Assembly: GCA_022447585.1 (NCBI GenBank)
Contig: JAKVAR010000009.1
Span: forward strand, 741,133 to 805,132
Direction of reading: 5' to 3'
Source: Crocinitomicaceae bacterium
GTDB taxonomy: Bacteria > Bacteroidota > Bacteroidia > Flavobacteriales_D > Crocinitomicaceae
Length of the DNA: 64,000 bases
Shown: piece after piece, positions 44,787 through 52,303 of the stretch
Layout of the letters: each line of letters begins with the position of its first letter
Position numbering within the stretch: the stretch's first letter is position 1
Made by a program: the position numbers and the translations under genes
Notes under the pieces: model-generated
The model's database searches: none
What the model was told of the DNA's origin: nothing
The model's input: only the letters and a program-made list of their open reading frames with translations

Positions 44787-46217
44787 TTATTGAATTGTCA
44801 ATTTCTTTTCTAAGTCTTCTAAATAAGCTCTGAACTGCTTATCCGTTTCAGAGAGGTTCGTAACGGTTCTACACGCATGTAAAACTGTAGCATGATCTTT
44901 TCCTCCACAGTGAGCTCCAATATTCGCTAAAGAAGATTTTGTCATTTTCTTAGAGAAATACATTGAGATTTGTCTTGCTTGAACAACCTCTCTCTTTCTC
45001 GTTTTCGATTTAAGAATTTCCAATGGTAAATCGAAGTAATCACAAACTACTTTCTGGATGTACTCGATAGACACTTCACGCGCAGTATTCTTAACAAACT
45101 TATCTACCATTTGTTTAGCCAACTCTAATGTGATTGCCTTTTTGTTCAATGAAGCTTGCGCTAACAATGTATTTAAAGCTCCCTCCATTTCACGAACATT
45201 CGTATTGATCGAATAAGCCAAATATTCTGTCACATCTTTTGGAAGCTCAATTCCATTTCCATACATCTTCTTCTCAAGAATAGCCATTCTAGTCTCTAAG
45301 TCTGGTGCGCCTAGATCAGCGGATAACCCCCATTTAAATCTAGACAATAAACGTTGCTCCATCCCTTGCATTTCTACAGGCGGTTTATCACTAGTCAAAA
45401 TGATTTGTTTTCCATTTTGATGCAAATGATTAAATACATGGAAAAATACATCTTGTGTTTTCTCTTTACCCGAGAAGAACTGAACATCATCTATAATTAA
45501 CACATCTATCATTTGGTAGAAGTGAATAAAGTCATTCGTTGTTTGATTCTTAATCGCATCAATAAATTGATGCGCAAATTTTTCAGAACCAACATAAAGA
45601 ACGGTTTTATTGGGAAACTGATCTTTAATTGAGATCCCAATTGCGTGAGCCAAGTGAGTTTTACCAAGCCCTACTCCACCATAAATCAATAATGGATTAA
45701 AAGCTGTTCCACCTGGCTTATTAGCCACAGCATACCCAGAAGCTCTAGCAAGCCTATTGCAATCACCTTCCACAAAATTATCAAAAGAATATGATGGATT
45801 CAGGTTAGAATCAACATTTACCTTTTTCAATCCTGGGATTATAAAAGGATTTCTGATTTGACTTTCATTGACATTAAGCGGCATAGAAACTGGTGAATTC
45901 TTCAACGATTTACTATTCAATGCAGGTAACTTGACCGTATAAGGCGTTGATTTAGTAGTGTTATTCTCCATTATAATGCTATACTCGAGACGCCCTTCGG
46001 GTCCAAGCTCTTTTTGTATCACTTTCTTAAGCAGAACAATATAGTTTTCCTCCAACCATTCGTAAAAAAAGTGCGATGGAACTTGTATCGTCAAGACACT
46101 ATCTTCTAGCTTGACAGGAACTATCGGTTCGAACCATGTTTTAAAAGCCTGTAAGGAAATATTATCCTTGATTACTTTTAAGCAAGCCCCCCATACTCCA
46201 TCATGTTTTTTACTCAT
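44787..46217 (-). CDS. dnaA: Chromosomal replication initiator DnaA
   Basis: AAA+ ATPase that binds DnaA boxes and melts the origin. 476 aa: N-terminal DnaB-binding domain (SKKHDGVWGACLKVIKDNISLQAFKTWFEPI), linker (about 85-130), ATPase with Walker A YGGVGLGKTHLAHAIG (about 178-187), Walker B VLIIDDVQFFSGKEKT and Arg finger LLSRFKWGL, and the DNA-binding domain with the signature HCGGKDHATVLHACRTV. dnaN, recF and gyrB are not beside it, which is common in Bacteroidota. No perfect TTATCCACA box is visible upstream, so an origin cannot be placed here. Confidence 0.97.
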   Translation of the reverse strand: MSKKHDGVWGACLKVIKDNISLQAFKTWFEPIVPVKLEDSVLTIQVPSHFFYEWLEENYIVLLKKVIQKELGPEGRLEYSIIMENNTTKSTPYTVKLPALNSKSLKNSPVSMPLNVNESQIRNPFIIPGLKKVNVDSNLNPSYSFDNFVEGDCNRLARASGYAVANKPGGTAFNPLLIYGGVGLGKTHLAHAIGISIKDQFPNKTVLYVGSEKFAHQFIDAIKNQTTNDFIHFYQMIDVLIIDDVQFFSGKEKTQDVFFHVFNHLHQNGKQIILTSDKPPVEMQGMEQRLLSRFKWGLSADLGAPDLETRMAILEKKMYGNGIELPKDVTEYLAYSINTNVREMEGALNTLLAQASLNKKAITLELAKQMVDKFVKNTAREVSIEYIQKVVCDYFDLPLEILKSKTRKREVVQARQISMYFSKKMTKSSLANIGAHCGGKDHATVLHACRTVTNLSETDKQFRAYLEDLEKKLTIQ

Positions 46218-46561
46218 GCTTACGTTTTTTTAGTATTGTTTGATAGCTGTTGAAAGATTGGTTGACATCTTTTTTCAGCAGTGTTAGTTTCGTGTTTTTT
46301 TGACATGACAAATATTTACAAAATAAAGTTTAAAAAAAAATCATTTACCCATTGATTTTCTCGAAAGTTTTACTTCAAAAAAATTTAACATTAGAAAACA
46401 TTTTTTGAACTTTCCTCAATAAAAGCGCTCTAAGTAACTGCATTATAACCAGCTAGAACAAAGTAATTGAACACCAAGATAAACACTGTTTTAATTTACG
46501 TTAATTTTAGCCTTAGGTTACACCATTCAAATGATTAATTTTAAACTCATACTTATAAACA
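46218..46561. other. Divergent promoter region of dnaA and the thioesterase gene
   Basis: 344 bases of AT-rich DNA. TTATAAACA (46551-46559) just before the thioesterase ATG resembles a DnaA box only loosely. A GTTAATTTTAGCC stretch near 46500 (TAATTTTA, one change from the -7 box) may be the thioesterase promoter. No gene or RNA is recognised. Confidence 0.4.
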
Positions 46562-46978
46562 ATGAAAGTAGATTTTAAGAGTACTACAACCCTAAGAGTT
46601 CGATATGGAGAAACGGATCAAATGGGATACTGTTATTACGGCAATTATGCGCAGTATTTCGAGGTTGGCCGCGTTGAAGCACTCAGAGACATCGGTTTAA
46701 GCTATAAGCGTTTAGAAGACCGAGGAGTAATGCTTCCAGTTGCAGACTTTCAAGTTAGCTATAAAGTTCCAGCAAAATACGATGATAAACTTACGGTAAT
46801 CACTCACATAAATGAGATAAAAGGCCCTCGCCTCATATTCAACTATTCAATCATTAACGAAGCAGGAAAAATAGTGGCTACGGCGACAACAGTTTTAGTT
46901 TTCGTTTCTAAAGTTACCATGCGACCAATTGCCCCACCTGAAGATTTCATCAGTATAATGTTACCTTACGAAATCTAG
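46562..46978 (+). CDS. Acyl-CoA thioesterase (hotdog, YbgC type)
   Basis: 138 aa hotdog-fold enzyme. Motifs: RYGETDQMGYCYYGNYAQYFEVGRVEALRD (in which the Asp of the DQMG motif is the catalytic acid), GVMLPVADFQVSYKVPAKYDD and GPRLIFNYSIINEAG. Hydrolyses small or medium acyl-CoA; the YbgC family often accompanies Tol genes, but none is next to it here. It diverges from dnaA. Confidence 0.9.
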   Translation: MKVDFKSTTTLRVRYGETDQMGYCYYGNYAQYFEVGRVEALRDIGLSYKRLEDRGVMLPVADFQVSYKVPAKYDDKLTVITHINEIKGPRLIFNYSIINEAGKIVATATTVLVFVSKVTMRPIAPPEDFISIMLPYEI

Positions 46979-47012
46979 TCATAGACATGAACTAAATTTA
47001 CTTTTTTTTCGT

Positions 47013-47020
47013 TATCTTTC
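47013..47020 (+). promoter_or_regulatory. Possible -7 box of the patatin-like gene
   Basis: TATCTTTC differs by one base from TAnnTTTG and ends five bases before the ATG at 47026. Confidence 0.35.
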
Positions 47021-47025
47021 ATATA

Positions 47026-49263
47026 ATGAAAGACAAGATGGAAAAATGGCATATCACAGATATAATTCGCTCCTTTTTTCCTTTGCAATTAATACTGGCT
47101 CAACTTAAAGGAAATTTAATTTCACTTTTTTTCTGGGCCTTTCTTTTTGCGATCATTTTAGATAAAGCTGGAAGTGCTTTTGGGGTCCCTTTTCTTTTCT
47201 TATCACCTGAGTACCTGAACGAAGTTAGTATAGGTTCATTTTTTCTTATGGGTTTTGCAATAGGTGGTTTCATTATGGGGTTTAACACCTATAGCTACAT
47301 TAAAATCGGTCCTAGCTTCGCATTCTTAACCACTCTTTCAAGACCGTTTTTTAAGTTTTGTCTTAACAATTCAATCATACCTACAATCTTTTATATCACT
47401 TACATCGTTAAGGTTGTAAACTTCCAATATTACGAAGAACTTCACACCCCTTTAGAAATAACTTATTTCATAGTCGCCCTTAGCACAGGGAGTATTACAT
47501 TTTTTGCGTTATCCTTCTTATACTTCTTTCGTGTAGGCCGATTAACTCAAAAACATATTCACGACAACCAGTCAGCAAAGCCAATTAGCTCCTTCACACA
47601 CAAACATGAAAATTGGTTTTCTCAATTTAAGAAGATGGACTCAAAATCCTCTATCTATATCGGAAAAGGCCTTAAACTAATTGCAAGCAGAAGTTCAGCC
47701 CATCTAGACGAAAGTGTTGTAGAAAAGGTTTTCGCTAAAAACAAAATCAACGCATCCATATTTGAAATTGCAACCATTAGCATTTTCTTTATTCTTGGAG
47801 CATTTCACAACTACGATATCTTTGAGGTTCCGGCTGGAGCTAGTATCGTCTTACTTTTCACAATTTCACTCATGCTATTCAGCGCTTTACATTCATGGTT
47901 CAAAACTTGGGTCTACCCATTACTTCTTGCAACTATCTTTGGAATGAATCAACTCAGTCAATCCACAGAACTGTTTAAATACACCAACTACGCGTATGGG
48001 CTAAATTACAACCAAACGGAAAGAGACGAATATTCCATTGCAAAAATTGAAGAAATCACTTCAAACAAAAAATTGAACGACTCGACCTACAACAACTTCC
48101 TAAACACCTTAGAAGCCTGGAAAACAAACACAAATGAAAAAAAGCCAAAACTAGTATTAATTAACACATCCGGAGGAGGGTCTCGAAGCGCACTTTGGAC
48201 CATAACAGTTCTACAAAAAGCGAATGAAGCGCTAAATGGAAAGCTCTCTACTCACACCCAATTAATCACTGGCGCATCTGGCGGAATGATTGGCGCAGCG
48301 TATTATAGAGAATTACTTTTAGAAGAAAAACTAGGCAAAATTAAAAATGCAAACATCAAGAAATTCAGAGACAATATGTCTATGGACATCTTAAATAAAC
48401 TATCATTTACAGCTTCAACAAACGATATTTTTATTCGGTACCATAACCTAGAACACAATGGCCATTCTTACACAAAAGACAGAGGTTACGCATTTGAAGA
48501 GCAATTACTAAGTAACACCAAACAAAGCCTAAATCACAACCTGGGATATTATCGCGAATTTGAACAAAAAGGCTCAGTCCCAACAATAATATTCTCGCCA
48601 ACCATAATCAATGACGGACGAAGATTACTAATTTCCTCCCAAAATGTTAACTTCCTTTCTTCTAATCAAGGTGGCCCATCTAAAATGACAACATCGAATG
48701 AAAACATAGACATTCATTCTTTATTGTCAAAGCAAAACGTAGATGACTTAAGGTTCACATCAGTACTTCGCTCAAATGCTACATTCCCATTCGTAATGCC
48801 CATGATTACTTTACCAACAAAACCAGAAACTCAATTAATGGATGCTGGTCTACGCGACAATTACGGTGTAAAAACAATGATGGAATTTATTCATATAATG
48901 CAAGACTGGATAAAAAACAATACATCTGGAGTAATCGTTATTCAGATTAGAGACACAAAAAAAGTACTAGACGACGAGTCATACAGTCAAATCTCATTTA
49001 TAGACAAGCTGACACTGCCTTTCGGAAACATGTACAAAAATTTCCCTCGAGTTCAAGACTTTGACCAAGAAGAACTCATGAAATTAGGCACTCAAGGATT
49101 GAACTTTCCTATTGATTTGATTTCATTTAATTTAAGAGAAAAAAGCAAAGATAGAATTTCGCTATCATGGCACCTGACTCAATCTGAAAAATTGAAAATC
49201 GAAAAAGCTTTTGATAGCAAGAAAAATCAAAGTGCCCTCAAACAATTAAGTCGAATTTTATAA
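47026..49263 (+). CDS. Membrane-anchored patatin-like phospholipase
   Basis: 745 aa. The first about 310 residues hold six to eight transmembrane helices, including LFFWAFLFAIILDKA and ASIVLLFTISLMLFSA. The C-terminal part is patatin-like: oxyanion loop NTSGGGSRSALW (about 379-390), nucleophile Ser in TGASGGMIGAAYY (about 418) and the Asp of LMDAGLRDNYG (about 605), so the Ser-Asp dyad is complete. It probably hydrolyses lipids at the inner face of the membrane. The membrane part is unusual for patatins, which are normally soluble or outer-membrane proteins. Confidence 0.85.
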   Translation: MKDKMEKWHITDIIRSFFPLQLILAQLKGNLISLFFWAFLFAIILDKAGSAFGVPFLFLSPEYLNEVSIGSFFLMGFAIGGFIMGFNTYSYIKIGPSFAFLTTLSRPFFKFCLNNSIIPTIFYITYIVKVVNFQYYEELHTPLEITYFIVALSTGSITFFALSFLYFFRVGRLTQKHIHDNQSAKPISSFTHKHENWFSQFKKMDSKSSIYIGKGLKLIASRSSAHLDESVVEKVFAKNKINASIFEIATISIFFILGAFHNYDIFEVPAGASIVLLFTISLMLFSALHSWFKTWVYPLLLATIFGMNQLSQSTELFKYTNYAYGLNYNQTERDEYSIAKIEEITSNKKLNDSTYNNFLNTLEAWKTNTNEKKPKLVLINTSGGGSRSALWTITVLQKANEALNGKLSTHTQLITGASGGMIGAAYYRELLLEEKLGKIKNANIKKFRDNMSMDILNKLSFTASTNDIFIRYHNLEHNGHSYTKDRGYAFEEQLLSNTKQSLNHNLGYYREFEQKGSVPTIIFSPTIINDGRRLLISSQNVNFLSSNQGGPSKMTTSNENIDIHSLLSKQNVDDLRFTSVLRSNATFPFVMPMITLPTKPETQLMDAGLRDNYGVKTMMEFIHIMQDWIKNNTSGVIVIQIRDTKKVLDDESYSQISFIDKLTLPFGNMYKNFPRVQDFDQEELMKLGTQGLNFPIDLISFNLREKSKDRISLSWHLTQSEKLKIEKAFDSKKNQSALKQLSRIL

Positions 49264-49287
49264 ACTAATCTGATATATTATTAAACC

Positions 49288-49608
49288 TTAAAAGGTAAGT
49301 TTTATTGGAACTACTATAAATTCAACAGCACCACCTATTTTAGATGTTCAAGAATCAATTAACTCAAGATCAAAAGACACTTCTCGTTCTGGCCTTTTCC
49401 TGCAAGCATTATCAGCATACTTCAACAGCAATACCGTCCCATCCTCTCTTTTTAAATAAAGTTCAATTCTAGGCTCTTTCAGAGATTCAAAAGCATGCCT
49501 TAACGAATTAGAATACCACTCATTTAAAATTAACGCCAAAGAAACGATTGAATTCAATTCAATTTGATCAATATTAAATCCGCCTTGAATTCAACTTCAA
49601 AATCAATC
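49288..49608 (-). pseudogene. Remnant of a histidine kinase ATPase domain
   Basis: Minus-strand frame gives GGFNIDQIELNSIVSLALILNEWYSNSLRHAFESL, which matches the HATPase N-box of HisKA_2 kinases (compare NELITNSLKHGF in the intact kinase at 27.8 kb). Just upstream the same sequence continues only in another frame (IDFEVEFK, to 49608), showing a frameshift. Downstream, after LELIDS, an in-frame TGA (49350-49348) is followed by the terminal GGAVEFIVVP-type strand and stop at 49288-49290. Phospho-His domain, sensor part and the region of LVQQLDG are missing. A clear broken gene. Confidence 0.82.
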
Positions 49609-49736
49609 TAAGAAGAACTGTTAAGGCCAGCAATCACTCATACAACCGAAGCAATAAAACCAAGTACAAATAGCGAAAAAGCAACAATAAAAAGAAGCAA
49701 TCATATTCTACTTTTAATCAAATTAATCCTATTCCA

Positions 49737-50756
49737 CTAGAGTTCACTTAAAACCTTTTCATACACTTCTTGCAATGCCATCGGTTTATCTACATAAAAC
49801 AATATTCTATTGAAAGGCTTTTTACCCCCATAAACTCCGGTCAATTCATTCTCCCTGTTTAAAATTAAAACCACATTATGCTGTTCAAGCTTTCCCAACG
49901 GAGACAATGTTCTTGTCAACTCGTCGTCATCCTCTAACTCCTTTTGAGAAAGAAGAAGTGAATCAATTTCATCTAGGGGGATTTTAACTTCATTCATCAG
50001 ACCACACCTTAAAGTCAAACCAGTGCGATCAATAACTATCGGACGTTTAGATATCGACCTAACAAAACCAAACAACTGAATGGAAGTATAAATACTTAAT
50101 ATTGTTAAAATCCAAGCAAAAACAACACTCCACCTAGCCAAAAGCAAATGAAGAACAAACGACTCCACAAGCACCATTAAAATGATCACCCAAAATATTG
50201 CTACTATACCACTTTCTTTATGATTTGAGAATTCATTAGCCGCGAGAGTTCTTTTCTTCCAGTTCCAAAAACCATAATACAAAACAGATATCTCAGCAGC
50301 CAATAAATAAACTACTCTTTTCTGCACAAATTCTGCACAAACTTTCTTAACTGAATTATAAAAATCAGGCTCTGCGCCTTTTACCTGTCTATAAAAACGC
50401 ACCAATTTTCTTAATTTTAGAAAAACTAAAACTAAAACTAACAGTTCAATCAAAGGTAAAACCCATATTTTAAATATATTCAGATAAGTCCAGGCTGACT
50501 CAGGCATAAAAAAATACCCCAAGGATAAACCTAAAATTATAATAGGCACCACGGTAGTTTTAGGTACTTCTGTCTTACGTATAAGTAGGAAATAGATTAA
50601 CGGTACCAGTATAAGCAAATCAATTGAAACCCCTAAAACCAAAATACTACTGGTATCAAATAGAGACGACATCATTAAAACAACTAGAAATGTGAACATT
50701 AGCAGGGGCACACCAATGTAAAGTATGCTTTTAGGAAGGGCAAACTGTCTTTTCAT
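49737..50756 (-). CDS. Multi-pass membrane protein, unknown function
   Basis: 339 aa from the ATG at 50756 (an upstream in-frame ATG at 50807 would give an unlikely leader). About six hydrophobic helices in two groups: three near the start (ILYIGVPLLMFTFLVVLMM, then two more) and three in the middle (for example IVAIFWVIILMVLVESFV). The C-terminal 110 residues, from RPIVIDRTGLTLRCGLMNEVKIPLDEIDSL, look like a membrane-associated PH-type domain as in YdbS/bPH proteins. No partner gene. Function unknown. Confidence 0.75.
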   Translation of the reverse strand: MKRQFALPKSILYIGVPLLMFTFLVVLMMSSLFDTSSILVLGVSIDLLILVPLIYFLLIRKTEVPKTTVVPIIILGLSLGYFFMPESAWTYLNIFKIWVLPLIELLVLVLVFLKLRKLVRFYRQVKGAEPDFYNSVKKVCAEFVQKRVVYLLAAEISVLYYGFWNWKKRTLAANEFSNHKESGIVAIFWVIILMVLVESFVLHLLLARWSVVFAWILTILSIYTSIQLFGFVRSISKRPIVIDRTGLTLRCGLMNEVKIPLDEIDSLLLSQKELEDDDELTRTLSPLGKLEQHNVVLILNRENELTGVYGGKKPFNRILFYVDKPMALQEVYEKVLSEL

Positions 50757-50807
50757 ATCGATTTTAACAAAAAAGTAATTCCAATTAACAGCGCTTAAGA
50801 TACACAT

Positions 50808-51153
50808 TTATAAACGTTATCTTTCTATATTAATTGACGAAAATTAGGGCAATAAAAAAAGGAAGCAGTATTATATATATCCTATTCTCTAACTTACGAC
50901 TGTATATTTCTTTTATAAGCAACCCTTGCCTTCATTCTTTTCTATAAATACTTCTTGCGCACTATAGATTTAAACTTTTATTCTATCTGTATTTATAAAT
51001 AAAAAGCTCATCTCAAGCCAATTTTTCCGGAGCATTGACCGCTTTATATTCTAATTAACCTACCACATTTATTAATGCGATAAAATCATAGCAATTCGGT
51101 TTCACACCCGAATGAATTATTCCATTAACAGATCACATTGAACTATTCTTCAG
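50808..51153. other. Intergenic stretch, no gene seen
   Basis: AT-rich, no open frame with coding character, no hairpin. It leads into the signal-peptide remnant at 51154. It may be degraded coding DNA, given the two broken genes on either side. Confidence 0.45.
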
Positions 51154-51237
51154 CTAGTATTGATTTAGTTGTCCCTTGATTGAGATAACGCATAAAAAAG
51201 TAACCATTGTAAATACAGTTTGGATAACTGATTTCAT
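51154..51237 (-). pseudogene. Signal peptide fragment of a lost exported protein (or a 27-aa peptide)
   Basis: Minus-strand ATG at 51237 opens MKSVIQTVFTMVTFLCVISI then KGQ, followed by LNQY and TAG. The basic start, hydrophobic core and polar end form a good signal peptide ending in GQ, as in other exported proteins of the window. No open frame continues beyond it, so it is likely the 5' remnant of a decayed gene. A genuine short peptide is possible but less likely. Confidence 0.4.
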
Positions 51238-51295
51238 ATTATATCATTTTAAGTCCATTTAATTACGACGAAAAACATAACACAATGAATTAAAT

Positions 51296-51757
51296 CTAAT
51301 TATAAATCACAATAAATAAATTAAGCGATGTTGCTACGCATAACCAAACAAAATAGGGTAATAATAGTAAAGACCAGCTCTTTATAGCCCTTCTATTAAG
51401 AAAAAGCATTCCACCGATAAGTATTGTTAACAAAGTTATAACCGTAAGCCCAATTACTGCATCTTGCCAATAAAAAAATACGGGGTTCCATATTACATTC
51501 AACATCCAAAGAATTACAAATAACAATAGAACATAGCTAGTTCTTTTTGATACCTTAATCAATTTAGTCATGTACAGTGAAAAACAAATCATAATCGTAG
51601 TCCACGCAACCCCAAAAAACCATCCAGGAGGAGTCCAAGGAGCCTTATTCAAATCCTGATACCATTCAGAACCTACCCCTTCTCCAGTATACAGAGCACC
51701 AATAAATAATCCTGTAAAGTTTATAACTAAGAAAATAATAAGGACAATTAATTTCAT
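51296..51757 (-). CDS. tspO: TspO/MBR-family protein
   Basis: 153 aa with five transmembrane helices. Motifs of the tryptophan-rich sensory family: EWYQDLNKAPWTPPGWFFGVAWT (about 32-54), and WNPVFFYWQDAVIG. TspO binds porphyrins and is linked with light or oxidative responses in several bacteria. One base separates it from the SRPBCC gene, so they are cotranscribed; the FAS1 gene precedes them on the same strand. Confidence 0.95.
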   Translation of the reverse strand: MKLIVLIIFLVINFTGLFIGALYTGEGVGSEWYQDLNKAPWTPPGWFFGVAWTTIMICFSLYMTKLIKVSKRTSYVLLLFVILWMLNVIWNPVFFYWQDAVIGLTVITLLTILIGGMLFLNRRAIKSWSLLLLPYFVWLCVATSLNLFIVIYN

Positions 51758-51758
51758 C

Positions 51759-52241
51759 TTATTTCAGCTTAAAAATCTCATTAACTCTTTCAAAACGATA
51801 GTTGAATATCCCTAACAATTTTGGTTTTATATAAGGTAGATACAAAATAGAAGACACTAACCCAAATGGTAATTTAAAATGTACCTCATCAATCATTTCA
51901 GTCTTTTCGCCCTTCGCTATAAATGTATGCCTATGATGCCACATTTTATAAGGCCCATACCTTTGCTCATCAACAAAACACCTCAATAACTCAACAGATT
52001 TTATTTCCGTAACCCAATTGGTTTTAATAAAAGGAAAAATTTGAATCTTGTAAGAAATAATATCCCCCTCCTTCATAGAACCTCTTGGTAAACTTTGAAT
52101 CTCAAATGAAAGATCAGAAGGAGTTAGACTTTGTAAGTTCACTGGATTCGAAAAATAATCCCAGACCTTATCTAAAGGAGCATCAATTAACTGATTTGAA
52201 GTCAGCTTATATAAACCTGAATAATTTTCTATTGTAACCAT
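51759..52241 (-). CDS. SRPBCC-family ligand-binding protein
   Basis: 160 aa helix-grip protein of the polyketide cyclase/dehydrase type. LTSNQLIDAPLDKVWDYFSNPVNLQSLTPSDLSFEIQS is the family opening, and HRHTFIAKGEKTEMIDEVHFKLPFG the later strands. Such proteins bind hydrophobic ligands; several accompany carotenoid and photolyase genes in marine Bacteroidota. Here it pairs with tspO. Ligand unknown. Confidence 0.88.
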   Translation of the reverse strand: MVTIENYSGLYKLTSNQLIDAPLDKVWDYFSNPVNLQSLTPSDLSFEIQSLPRGSMKEGDIISYKIQIFPFIKTNWVTEIKSVELLRCFVDEQRYGPYKMWHHRHTFIAKGEKTEMIDEVHFKLPFGLVSSILYLPYIKPKLLGIFNYRFERVNEIFKLK

Positions 52242-52251
52242 ACTTTAAATT

Positions 52252-52281
52252 AAAAAAGCTCAGGGAATTACCCCTGAGCTT
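52252..52281 (-). terminator. Terminator after the FAS1 gene
   Basis: Minus-strand stem AAGCTCAGGG / CCCTGAGCTT with a short loop and T-run TTTTTTA. It separates the FAS1 gene from SRPBCC-tspO; it begins 11 bases before the SRPBCC start codon, so partial readthrough might feed that pair. Confidence 0.8.
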
Positions 52282-52303
52282 GACTAAAATTTCAACCACT
52301 AAA

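Noticed and set aside
46218..46561. oriC next to dnaA
   Set aside because: No clear DnaA boxes in the gap, and origins are often away from dnaA in Bacteroidota. GC-skew analysis of the genome would decide.
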